Source: Cornus controversa (taxonomy: Eukaryota; Streptophyta; Magnoliopsida; Cornales; Cornaceae). From it: DNA of 64,000 nucleotides. The stretch covers positions 84,223,033-84,287,032 of the forward strand of contig CM048845.1 in the NCBI GenBank assembly GCA_026545225.1. Direction: 5' to 3'. Under the pieces are notes generated by a model. The model did no database searches and had not been told where the DNA came from. It saw only the letters and a program-made list of their open reading frames with translations. Below, piece by piece: positions 1 through 11,666 of the stretch. A program made the position numbers and the translations under genes. Numbering within the stretch: position 1 is the stretch's first letter; each line of letters begins with the position of its first letter.

Positions 1-449
1 TCCCCACTGGTAGGTACTACTAGTCGTGTTTGTTAACTATTGATGTAATTACTCTCTTCTACTACTACATTTCAGTTTCAGATTTTTGATGAAATTACTA
101 TATACTACATTTCAGTTTTAGATTTCATGATATCCCAATGCTAGTTTTGATGTCATACTTCTTTAATTACTTGATGTTGATTGTTGACGCTTGCCTACTG
201 CTCCCCACCGGATCCACATGGTTGCCTACTTCTCTGTGTGTGTGTGTGTGTGTACACTGTATATTTAGAACAGTTCAATCAAATTATATGGACTAAGATG
301 AAAGCTCATCAGATATCAGTACATCCTCCGTACTGTGAACATAATAGCGTGAAAATAATTAAATCAGGAACTCAAATGTATATATATATTTTTTATAAAT
401 TTAGTATTATGAGTGACATGAATAATAAAATTACTTGCAATTATTTTAA
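1..449. other. Gene-free AT-rich stretch
   Basis: No supportable gene is seen. The stretch holds a short (TG)n microsatellite near 236-254 and an AT-rich run near 380-395. It ends with the left copy of the 9-bp target duplication TTATTTTAA (441-449) of the next element. Confidence 0.6.
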
Positions 450-731
450 CGATAATACTTGAGTTCAATTTTATGCAAATTAAGTTGGTTCTTTTAAGTG
501 ATGTAGCTCAATAAAAGTGTGACACGTGTTCCAAATATACAAAAATATTAAAAGAGGTTAAAAATAAAATAAATTTATTTTTTTAACAGGTTAAACTGTA
601 ATCCGAACCAAATTCTCTCATTTGCAATAATCTCTCTCATTTATATTTCTCTCTCTTGCTCTTTCTCTTTGCAACAAACTCTCTCTTTAACAATATTAAT
701 ATTGTTTATATACACGATATATATATCTATA

Positions 732-767
<36 letters not shown>

Positions 768-1040
768 ATTTGTTTTAAATCTGATTAGATCTATGCCTTT
801 TTTGGATATGAAAATTTGAGTTTTGTTGTATCAAATTTGTGAAAAGTTTAACAATGGCGAATGTTATGATGCATTGATTGGAGACTTGGAGTTCAACATT
901 GTCATTCGGTTTAACCCGTTAAAAATGGGTATTACCCATTTTAATTTTTTTTTCCTTTAGACGCGTGTCAGACTTTTATTGGGTCACATCACCCAAGAGA
1001 ACCAACTTGGTTCGCATAGGATTGAATCCAAGTATTGTCC
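450..1040. mobile_element. Non-autonomous Mutator-like TIR element
   Basis: The two ends are imperfect inverted repeats of about 85 bp. The left end reads inward ATAATACTTGAGTTCAAT and the reverse complement of the right end reads ACAATACTTGGATTCAAT. Both continue through matching AGTTGGTTCT, TGATGT, CAATAAAAGT and TGACACG blocks. The element is flanked by a perfect 9-bp direct repeat, TTATTTTAA, at 441-449 and 1041-1049. Long TIRs with a 9-bp target duplication are the hallmark of the Mutator superfamily. The interior is AT-rich with a (TA)n run near 731-762 and no transposase, so it is a non-autonomous or MITE-sized member. The TIR divergence suggests it is not recent. Confidence 0.8.
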
Positions 1041-3600
1041 TTATTTTAATAAAAGATAGCAAGAGAATATGGTTTTTTTAAAGAGAAATTTAATTACTTA
1101 TTAATGTCCACTCCCTTTGTTTAACTACTTTGACCGGAGTCTTTCCACCACCCATGCACAAAAATCTGTCCAAATCGTGAAATCAAACTGGATAATTCAG
1201 TCCAATTTTTTTATGATCCAGCTCGATTATGGTTCTAAAATATTAGAACGGTGAATTAACGGTTCGGTTCTGGTTTCATGTCCTTGAGAACCAGACTGAA
1301 TCGTTTATATATAAAATATATTATATAATTTATAATATTATAAATTAACATAAATAAGTAAGTTGTAAGTGTAACCAGTATAGTAATATACTAATATTAT
1401 ATTCTTATACTCTTATATATATATATAAGAGGTAAACTGTAGAATTGAACTGAACCAAACCGGTTCTTCACGGTTCGGTTCGGTTCCATTTTTAGTGAAA
1501 TTATACCGTACGGTTTGATTCCAAGAAATACCAAAATTAGACTGAACTAGACCGTGTGCACCCCTAGGTATGCCTATAAATGGATTATATTCGGACTGGA
1601 TCGACCATAATTCATACCTGGATTTGGATCACTAATAGGTTATTGAATTGAATGTTTCAATCAATATCCTAATAACCCGAATTCGAATCAGATCGGATCG
1701 TATAGACATCTACCTTCAAAGTGAACAACACAGAACGTGATTTTAGAACTTAGACGTCTAATTAGTACACTTAGAGGGTATGTATTTGATTTTTTATTTA
1801 AGAAAAAAGATAATAAAGAGAGACAAAATAGAGAGAGGGAAGAAGAAGAAAATAATGATAAAAATATTTTAGTAATATGTAAATATATTTATAGTATATT
1901 ATATATATTTTTATATTAGATCAGATTATTATTGGACCAAATTGACCATAATCCATATCTAGTTTGTTTAGTTAACAAATTATCGGATTCATATTGCTGA
2001 CGAATTATCAGATTAAATGTTTCAATCTATATCTTAATTATTGGCTCGAATTTGGATCGAAATTCGATTTATTGACAGGTCTACCCATTAAGCTATTTCT
2101 TTTATTTCCAATGTAGACTCTTCGTGCTTCTCAATTTTAGCTAGCTGAAAAGTTGCAGCTTAGTGTGTTTTTTTTTCAAGGTTTAGTTACAATTTATATT
2201 AACATAATCCTAATTTTGTTGTTGTAAAACAAAGCAAATTCAAGAATTTAGGCTATTTCAAGTCAGTTGAATTGGATAAATTTTTTATTTTTTGTTAATG
2301 TTAATAACAGAGAACTTTAAAGGAAAAAAATAAACATTGTTGGGAATTAATCTTCCTTCGTTCGGCACAGTGAAACATATCATCACGTTAACAATCACAC
2401 AAGCATATATGAAAATAATAATCAAACACCTCATCACATCAACAATCACACAAACATATATGGAGATAATAATCAAACACATCAACGCAGAATATAATAT
2501 TTTACACGGTTCACCCAACGTTATGGTACATCCATGGAAAGAGATTTTCCCATAATTGAAGAGAGAATATATAACATGCGAAGAACATGCCTATCACACA
2601 CACATTTTTTTCTCATTCTTTCGACATCTTTTTCTTAGAATTACACACACTCTCCTCTCCTCACATGATTCATCAACCCCTTACATATTTTCCCTCTCTC
2701 TACCTTTTTTCTCTCCTCACATCACTCACCAACCACATACATATTTTCCCTCTCTCTCTACCTTTTTCCTTTAACCTTACCTCTATTTATAGTCTTCAAA
2801 TTCATTATTTCTTGAAAAAATTTTCATACTTGTCTAATAAGAAGTTACATACCAATTACAACTCTAAAATAGATGCCTACAACTTCTTCTAAGTATTCAG
2901 GCTTTCAAAGTAGAAAAAAAAAATTACTTTCGCAACTAAATTTGAGCCACAAACCTAACAAATATGATAATAGAAGTACAAAAGTGATCAAGGATTCTAA
3001 TCGAGTGCTATCTTTTTACCATCTTAAAGTGAGTTTTGAGTCACCATGGAAACAAATGGGTGTGTGATTTTCTTAGGAGGAAAAAAAATTTATTTATGTT
3101 TTAAATTTTATCCAATTGTTCTATGTATTTAACTTTTCTATTTTTATAAAGTACCCTGACAAAAAAAATAATAAAAGTATATATTAACATATTGAGTGAA
3201 ACAAATTTACCTTGATTAAGTCCTTTCTCAAGTAGGGGCCTTCGGCCATTGTGTTAATGACCTGTACCTTGGGCCGGCCCGGAGTTGTCATTTAAGTTTA
3301 TAGTTTTGAGAACCAGTCATTTTAACGTTCAATTTCTCTACAGTAACCTATTGAATTGAAGATCGATGGAAGATCATACTACTTCCTTCATAGTTCCCCA
3401 ATATATTTACATACGTAACATACTCTCTCTTTGACTAAATCAAAAGGCTATATAGTTCAATCGGGCCGGTCTTTGTGAATTGGTTTCTTGTCCGGTTCAA
3501 GTCCAAATGCCAATGGACATGCTTGGGCCTATTCTTTGAAGCCCAAGTAGGCCCTCAATTGTCATCAGTAGTTATGTTTAAAATCGAAGATCAAATAATA
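1041..3600. other. Intergenic, repeat-like AT-rich DNA
   Basis: No gene is supported. Around 1250-1560 the CGGTTCGGTT motif recurs in both orientations and ends near a GTGCACCCCTAG string, which looks like a degenerate dispersed element whose ends I could not define. The 2590-2790 part is pyrimidine-rich low-complexity DNA in which two short frames run open only because of base composition. A short GC-rich patch at 3235-3290 (GGGCCGGCCCGG) stands out from its surroundings without an identified origin. Confidence 0.5.
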
Positions 3601-3607
3601 ACACCTT

Positions 3608-4125
3608 AAGACTTGGGTTTGGTAAGCAAGAATGAAATAAAATATCTATTTCGATTATTTTTTTATTTGGTATGGATTTTAAAGTGTCCCTTGGAATCAT
3701 TCTAGAAAATGAAAATCAATTCTATAATTAAACCTATGAAATGATTATTTCATTCCCAATTAAAATTTTAAAAAAATTAATGCTCCTACTAAGCTCTTCA
3801 CAACATCGCCACTTCCACCATAGTTACCTCCACCACCTACCATCACCACCTACACCACTACCGCCTTCCATAATCACCACCACCACCTACACTACTATTG
3901 CCTTCCACCACCTCTATTGTCGCCGCCTTCCACCAACACCATCACTTACACCACTGTCGCCTTCTATCACCACCAATACCAATATTTTAAAAAAAAAAAT
4001 TATAAAAGAATGTTATTTTGTTAGTTTAATTTATTCGTCATAGAGAGGGATATTTTGAATAATTCGATTTGAACTTCATTCCATTCTTAAATATTTTTAT
4101 TTTTGCAACCAAACCAAACACTAGA
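3608..4125. mobile_element. Possible MITE-like element with weak TIRs
   Basis: The left edge reads GGTTTGGTAAGCAAGAATGA and the reverse complement of the right edge near 4105-4120 reads GGTTTGGTTGCAAAAATAAA, giving related but diverged inverted ends. The interior contains an imperfect CACCAC/CATCACCACC trinucleotide tract (about 3800-3975). I could not identify a clean target duplication, so the exact borders and superfamily are uncertain. Confidence 0.35.
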
Positions 4126-4356
4126 AAGAATGATCAAATGAAGATTCTATTCTCACTCTATTCCTCCATAGCAAAAGTAAGAACATGATGGTTGGCTTAT
4201 AGCATTGTTTGTAATACACCTAAGATGTTACATATACATTATACTAATGGACTTAAATATATACTTGTATATGCTTTCATTAAGTAGCTAAGAAACACTA
4301 AAAACCTTATAAAAAAAGAAAGAGAGAAAAAAAAAAAGACTAACATAATTCTATTT

Positions 4357-6520
4357 CTATTTCATATTCGTGGAAACAAGCTTAAACCATTGTCTGGTTG
4401 GGTCGTCTGTGCACCTTGAGACATCTTCAAGTGCATCTCCTAAGCAAAGACACTTCTGAGTCAAAATTGTTGAATTATCAGAGTTCCAATCTAAACACAA
4501 GGATTTATCTTGTCCATCTTGAGCAGCTAAATGTAGACCGGACTTGGAAACTGGTTTCCACAGACTCAGATGGCTTGAGCAATCATTCGACACATTCACC
4601 CGAAGCCCCTCACCGGCCACATTGAGACACCCCGGAGTCCCCAATAGCCTTATGGGACTTCCATTACCATCTCCACTGTAACTCCATCGACTCCACTTCT
4701 TGCAATCCCCGGCAAACACATTGTTCTTGTCGTCAACTTGAACACATTGCCCGCTCTTTGGATGATGCATTATGAAGTAATATGGATGTTTTGAATTTGG
4801 ATCTGCATTCGAAACAAAAAAAAAAGAATGTCAATTACGCTGTCTATTTGGTTCAGTTAGAACAATTTTCAGATAATTGTAAAACTGCAAAGAAACTTGT
4901 TTAATTGCATTTTTCTAAAAATTTAGTTAAAAAATGTATGTTTTCAAAGCATTGACTTTTACAGTTTTTTGAAAACAATTTTCTGTTTTTTGAATTCTTG
5001 AAAACTGTTTTGGAAAAACTGAGCTAAACAAGTCCTAATTTGTCTCTACTTTTTCCCTCCCAGTACCGGGCCTTCGTGTAGTAGTAGTAGCTAGTACTGG
5101 GCATTTTATAGTTCATTTCATTCTTTAGAAAGTAAAATAAAACTGAATTGATCACTGAACTGTACCTTGTTTCATTTGTTTTATGAGTTGTAACCTCTGT
5201 GGAAATGACGCATTTCTAAGATTAATCCAGTTGATATCAAACATCCCATAGCTCTCCTCCACATTTAGTTTGGCTTCCCTGAGAATGGTGCTTCCTTGCA
5301 GAGTCCACAAAGCCCAATCAATATCTTTATCGGCCAAATACGACAACGCACAACTGAAATACCTGTTCTCGGCCTCATTTATGCCTCTCTGATCAGCCCC
5401 AAACTCGCTCACAAACAGAGGAAACGGGTTTGGGTCACTGATCAAAAAACCAGTTTGGCCCACGAACCACCCAATGCGAGTTGCACAGAACTCATTTGTT
5501 TGGAACAACCATTTATCAGTTGGGTCACCAAATGAGTACCAATGTGCCTCAAACACCAACTTGTTAGTAAAATTCACTTGCAAAGGCCTTTGCTTTAGGA
5601 AGTTAAGATTGGTGTCAAAAGCTAACCCTGAAACAACCACTAACACATCAGGATTTTCCAAGTGAATTGCCATTGCACCTTGCTGCATATATTCATACCA
5701 AACATCAGCATTCTGTCTTGGGCCTCGTAGCTCATTTCGCAAGCTCATACCCGCAACCTATGCATATAAACAAAACAAGTACGTAAGCAAAAACACACAG
5801 ATTTAGGTGATTCACATTTTACTCAAATTCGTTGATTTAGAGTTACACAATTCCATAGAGTTCCGAATGAATATATACCACCTTCCCCATTAATACTGCT
5901 ATACAATTAGGGCTACATATACAATGAAATTAACATACCGCTTGATTACCCTTGTAGTGCTTAGCTATTGTAGTCAAGCTTTGCAGCCAATCCTGGGGAT
6001 CAAAATACATGTCCCCAAAAAAACCATTTCCATCAGTGTTGCCACAGCACCACACTGGCAGGCTAACATGGTTGTCTAGTATCACCATGATGTTATGCTT
6101 GGCAAGCTCATCAACCACAGCTTGTTGGGCATCAATGAGTTTGAGGCTCAGAAGTTTAGGATTGTTGAGGGCAATACCTTCAATGGCATCTGTTAGGTTC
6201 CATTTCCGGAGAGATTGAGCAACGGTTATGTTGGTATTGGTAGGCTCTGTGAGCATATAGGACGCGTACGAGAGACGAATGCAATTGAACCCCATAGAAG
6301 ACACATTTGCTGCAAGGATTTTAATCGGCCTCTTGTCAGTGCCCTCCGGTACCATGGCGTGCAAGTGGCCTGACCAGTTGGCGCAAGTCAGCTTCACGCG
6401 ACGCCCGGACTTGTCGACGATCCACCTTGAGCTTGTTGACAGAGGCCATGAATGAGAGAGAGTTACAAGCAGGAAAAGAAAACTTAGGAGGATGATATGT
6501 GAGGTGTTTCCCAACTTCAT
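4357..6520 (-). CDS. GH5 glycosidase with ricin-B-like tail, copy A
   Basis: A secreted glycoside hydrolase family 5 enzyme, expected to cut beta-linked glucan or related wall polysaccharides in the apoplast; the true substrate is unknown. Exons are 6520-5939, 5757-5166 and 4802-4357, all with GT-AG borders, giving 539 aa. Residues 1-24 form a hydrophobic signal peptide (MKLGNTSHIILLSFLFLLVT). The (beta/alpha)8 domain follows. It includes the acid/base Glu in RNELRGP (E203) and the nucleophile Glu in FVSEFGADQ (E312), so the catalytic pair is intact. The last exon encodes a beta-trefoil lectin-like domain (about residues 405-535) with SGQCVQV, CLNVAGEG and QWFKLVS repeats and many Cys. Plant proteins of this design are usually placed in subfamily GH5_11, which I recall as poorly characterised. 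The start is the only ATG before the signal peptide. The downstream neighbour on the same strand is a tandem paralogue with identical exon structure. Confidence 0.92.
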
Positions 6521-6589
6521 CTTCTGAATTGAAGCAGCAAATTCAATAATGAAATTGTTTTTGAATCAGTGAATGTGTACAGAATCAAT

Positions 6590-6606
6590 CCACTGCTATT
6601 TATTAG
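6590..6606 (-). promoter_or_regulatory. Probable TATA element of GH5 copy A
   Basis: On the minus strand the sequence CTAATAAATAGCAG lies about 75-85 bases before the ATG at 6520, a normal distance for a plant TATA box plus a short leader. No other core element is evident. Confidence 0.4.
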
Positions 6607-8029
6607 CCTCCCATTCCTTGATATTTGTAGTAGGTAAGGTAGTATTGTACGGTCAAAAACTTTTTCCTATTATCAGCGTCATTGTCATAAATAGAGAAAA
6701 TCACTTTACAATGAACGTAAGTTGAAATTGTTTTACAAATCCACTAAAAGGAAAATGATATTAATATCAAGTCGTTCGAAAGTTAAACAATTCTAACTCT
6801 AACTCGAATGTTGTAAGTGGGAGATATAAGCTCCACTACACACGTCAGACTTTCTTCGAATCGTAAGACAGATTTTCAATGTCTTGTCATATTTCTGACT
6901 ACAGATCTGACATATTACCAGCAAAAATGTCTGCCTCTCTTAAGAATAGAAAAAGGCATGATATGGTTGTTGAGAGAGGATATCCTCTCCTCATCCATCA
7001 AATGTTACCTATGGTTATTACCAAAATGAATCGGTGAAAACACAGGCACTTTTTAGAAAAGTAAGAAAAGAGTGTTTTTGAAATTGAAATTTCTTTTAAA
7101 AAAAATTCCCCTAATTATTATAACAAGAATATCATCATAAATTTATTAAGCCTCGATTTGTTTTTCATATGACAGTTTTCCAGAATACACTCAAGCCACT
7201 TTGACTATGAAGCTAAATATAAACCTAAATATCATGGAGGGCTTGTGAATCTTTTACCCGTACTTGAACTTTTCAGAGGCACTTAAGAGCTTCTGGACCA
7301 GTTTGGCTACTTCAAAATAAATGCTCTAAGTACACAACAAAATAAATGCTAGGTTGTTTACACCCACTACTTTGACTATTTCTTAGCCAAAGAATTTTGT
7401 AGCGGAGCAAAGTGCAGAGGATCCAAAGCAAAATAGAAAGTTTAAACCACAAAATTGTGGCCTAAAATAGTTCTCATGGATTTTTAACTCACACAGCAGG
7501 ACGTCCGAAACATAAAAAGACTGTTTAATAAAGAGGCTGTTTGGCATGTGTTTGTGCTTTTGTCTAAAATATAACAAACTGTTGATTATTTTGAATAGTA
7601 ACCTAAATGTGTTTTAAATGCCACACAAGAATAGCTCTAAGGACCAAACAACACAAAACTTAAATGAATAAGTCATTCTTTACTTCTCATAATTTAAATA
7701 AAGAGTAATTATTAAGTATGTCGGGATTTCATATTTATATGAATTTCATCCATAGTAAACCTCTATTTTACACTATTTTAGAAGATAAATAAGGTCAACC
7801 ACTTGTACGCGGAATTTCATAAAACCAAATCTTTTATTTCTCTTGGGTAAATGAGTACAATTATAAATCACTGAAACAATGAAAGAACAGATCACATAGA
7901 AAGCCGGAAAATAGAGCCTAAACACATCCACAAATAGATCTAAAAAAAGTCTTAACCACTAAACTAGTTGAATAAAATTATTCCTATCACAACCTAAGAG
8001 CCAATTTCCTACTAATACTTGCTACAATC
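6607..8029. other. Spacer between the two GH5 genes
   Basis: About 1.4 kb separates the promoter of copy A from the stop of copy B. I see no coding sequence or recognisable repeat. The short frames present have no family resemblance. The stretch nearest 8029 is presumably the 3' UTR and terminator of copy B. Confidence 0.5.
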
Positions 8030-9948
8030 TTATTTCATATTAGTCTTAATAAACTTGAACCACTGTTTCTGTGGGTTTTCACCACTACATGAAACATCTT
8101 CAAGATCATCATCCAAACAAAGACACTTCTTGGTGTAAAGTACTGAGGAACTGTAAGAGTCCCACTCCAAACACAGGGTCTTCCCTCTTCCATCTTTAGC
8201 AGCCAAATGCAGATTTGACGCTGATACAGGTTTCCACAGACTCTTCTCACTTGTACAATCTTTCGAGAGCTTCGCCGGAAGCCCCTCGCCGATAGCATTC
8301 AGGCAATAAGAAGTACCCATCAACCTGATTGGACTTCCTTTACCATCTCCATTTCCATCGTAGCTCCACCGGCTCGATTTCTTGCAATAGCTTGTATAAA
8401 CATCACCCCCCGAAACTTGAACACATTGACCACTCTCTGGATGATACAATACATTATACACTGGATATTTTGAAGATGGATCTGCATCAAAATAAAATTT
8501 TTAATTATTATTATTTTTTTGTCATTGTAGCGTCTAAAGAGAGTCAGATACACACAATCTTAAACGGTTAAAAAATAAGACTAGAAATCGTAACACATAC
8601 ACATACACCACACAAAGACATTAGTAAAAGTAAAGTGCATTGATTGAAGCATACCATGGATCATTTGTTTGATGAGATGTAACCTGACTAGGATTGATGA
8701 ATTTCTAAGATTATTCCAATCACCATCATACATTCCATAACTCTCATCTGTCCCAATACTGCCATCCCTTACCATGTAACTTCCCTGTAAAGTCCAGTAA
8801 GCCCAATCTATATCTTTGTCAGCCACATAAGCCATCAAGCAGGTCAGATAGCGGTTATCTCTCTCGGTTCCGCCAGTCTGATCAATCCCAAACTCACTCA
8901 AGAACAGAGGATAAGGCTTTTCGTGGCTAACCAAGAACCCTCCGGATTGGTTATGGAACTTCTGGGTAACACTGTAACACTGTCTATTAGGTTGGTTCAA
9001 CCAGTTGTCCTCAGAGTCACCAAATGAGTACCAATGTGACTCATACACCAACTTGTTACTCAAATCCACTTCCAATGGCCTTTCCTTTACAAAGCTGAGA
9101 TTGGTGTCAAATGCCAACCCTGACACTATCACTAGCACTTCTGGATTCACCCTGTGAATGGCCTCCGCACCCTCTTGCATGTACCGGTACCAATCATCCT
9201 CGTTCTGACGCGGGCCTCGTATCTCGTTTCTCATACTCATGCCCACCACCTATATAATGTCAAAATCAAATCTTACATATATATCTATTCTAAATAGCAT
9301 TGTCCATACATACAATGTCGAAATCAAATCTACCCATAATGAAAAAATATATATAGATTAACTCACTGCAGGATGGCCCTTGTAATGCTTAGCTACTGTA
9401 GTCAAGCCCTGTATCCATTCCTGGGGATGGAAGTACTTGTCTCCGAAAAAGCCATTGCCGTCGTCTTGACTACAACACCACTGTGGGAGGCTGACATGGT
9501 TGTCAAGGACAACCATGATATTATGTGCATGAAGTGCATCAACCACTGCTTTCTGGGCATCAATGAGTTTGAGGTTGAGGAGTTCAGGGTTGTAAAGTGC
9601 CATGTCTTGGGTGGCGTTTGTGAGTGTCCATTGCTCGAGAGATCGTGCCACGGTCAGGTGGCTATCATCAGGTCTGGTGAGCATATAAGTGGCATATGTG
9701 AGACGCACACAGTTGAACCCCATTGAAGAGATGTTAGCTGCAATGTGCTTCAATGGTTTCTTGTGAAGACCCTCTGGTACCATGACATGGACGTGGCCGG
9801 GCCAATTGACACAGGCCAACTTCACCCTCTGCCCTGTCTTGTCATCAACTATCCATCTTGAGCTTGTTGAGAGAGGCAGTGAATGAGAAAGACATACAAA
9901 CAAGAACACAAGAAAAGTTAGGAGGATCGTTTGTGAGCCTAGCTTCAT
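8030..9948 (-). CDS. GH5 glycosidase with ricin-B-like tail, copy B
   Basis: A tandem paralogue of the neighbouring GH5 gene, also predicted to be secreted and to act on wall beta-glycans. Exons are 9948-9367, 9249-8655 and 8481-8030, giving 542 aa. The first exon has exactly the same length (582 nt) and both introns sit at the same positions and phases as in copy A, which shows that it arose by gene duplication. The signal peptide is MKLGSQTILLTFLVFLFVCL. The catalytic Glu residues are in RNEIRGP (E203) and FLSEFGIDQ (E313). The C-terminal trefoil domain carries SGQCVQVSGG, CLNAIGEG and QWFKFIK. The catalytic domain is clearly similar to copy A but the surface loops and the C-terminal sugar-binding part differ more, so specificity may have diverged. 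No defect is seen. Confidence 0.92.
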
Positions 9949-10021
9949 TTTGTAAAGAGACAAACGAGAATTGAAGAAGCCAAGAGAAGTATAGAGACAA
10001 ATGAGCTCATGTACATACATA

Positions 10022-10037
10022 CATATATATATATAGA
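10022..10037 (-). promoter_or_regulatory. TATA-rich core promoter of GH5 copy B
   Basis: A TATATATATATAT run read on the minus strand sits about 75-90 bases before the ATG at 9948, matching the position of the TATA-like element of the paralogue. A simple repeat at this place could also be coincidental. Confidence 0.4.
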
Positions 10038-10550
10038 CATATGGGACCCTATATCGTATCTATCACTATCTTGATATGGGAGAAAACTGATAACTCACTT
10101 ATCCAAATTTTGATATGTTTCAAAACAAGAAGTTGTTGAATAATCAAACACTAATTTTAAGTAGTAAAAATTTGGTTTTGAACAAAATTCCTATCTGACT
10201 TGTGGATAGCAGTTTGGATAAACGTAACTTTCTGAAGATCCTATTTGGTGGTTTCAACACTGGATCAACATATATAATCAATATCCTATAAAACGATAAA
10301 GAAGACCCTGGTTTTTAAATTTTCGTTTTTCTTTATTCTTAATACAGTATTTATCATCAACTTATATTTTCATATATGCATATGATATAATTTAAAGAAA
10401 TCGGAAACGGGTTCAGGGTTTTATGGTACCGTCTTTTCAATGACGTTTGTTTTCTTCTTTAAGCGTGGTCTTGTAATGAACTACTATTTTTAATTGTGCT
10501 TGTGCATAACCAACAGTCTAATGTTCGAGTTTAATGAGGGATCTATTTTG

Positions 10551-10583
<33 letters not shown>

Positions 10584-11666
10584 GGGTAATGTTAGTCATA
10601 GGCAAAAACTTTTAAATGCATATGATAAGTCCCACCACATACACTTACCACATACATCCGATGAATATAAATATATATATATATATAGACACACACACAG
10701 CCTACCCAAGTTTCACCCTCTACTAATACTTGCGTAATTGTACAGGTTCTTGAATAATAATATTAAAGGTTGAGCTGTATTTAAATTGAAATATGTCCCG
10801 GAACACTTATTTTTAAAAATACACAAATGGATATTTTATAATTGTGTTATTGTTATTTTCATTATTTTTCATAAGAGTAACGATAACGATGAAAGTTATC
10901 ATTGAATTCCGTGCAAATAAAATCCATACTTTCACAATTCGATAAATAGTAAAATACGTACTTTCACAATTCGATAAATGGACACTCTATTTACTTTGGT
11001 GATAATTTTTCACTCTACAAATAATTATCTTTTTCATAATATTTTAGATTATAACAAAGTTTAACAAATTGTTAAAAAAAAAAAAGAAAAAAAAGTCATA
11101 TTTATTTTATTTTTTTGAAAAATTCAAGCTTGAATTTTCTTTAAGACCGTACTTTATTATTTAGATTATTCACACTTGAATTTTCTTTAATTATTTTAAA
11201 CAAAATCATATTTATTATTAATAAAGAATGCAATGAAATCAATAAATTATAAATAATTTTTTTTAAAAAAATGTTTGCTTATGAGCAGACCCCTTTTTAT
11301 TTTTTATCTTAACCTGGCAAGATAATGAACCAACTTGATTTGCAAAAAAATGGGAGAAAAACTTGAGCTTGATCTTTTAGCTACTCACTTGAGTCACTTG
11401 CCTGAGCAAAGCCCCACAACCGAACAACCGAGCCCAATTAATATCTTAAACTCGTCTGAGTTCATCTACAACACCATCAAACCAGCCATAAAAAAGAAAT
11501 AAAATCAATCACTAACACCATCATTCCATAAACCTATCCTCCATGAATTACTAAGTGGACAAAATCAAACAACAAAAGTATCCATTGGCTTAACAATGCA
11601 TCATACCAAGAGGTCGATTTTGCTAACAATATAATATGCAAATAAAAAATATAACCTTCAAAGTGT
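10038..11666. other. Intergenic AT-rich stretch
   Basis: No gene is supported. Two alternating TA/CA microsatellites occur at about 10549-10582 and 10668-10699, and CCACATACA and related CACAC words recur between them. Around 10918-10985 the phrase ACTTTCACAATTCGATAAAT is repeated in tandem. The remainder is poly-A/T rich. The part nearest 11666 should hold the 3' UTR of the L25 gene. Confidence 0.5.

Noticed and set aside
2556-2892. Overlapping plus-strand frames rich in His, Ser and Phe
   Set aside because: They come from pyrimidine-rich low-complexity DNA; two frames run open together, which composition alone explains.
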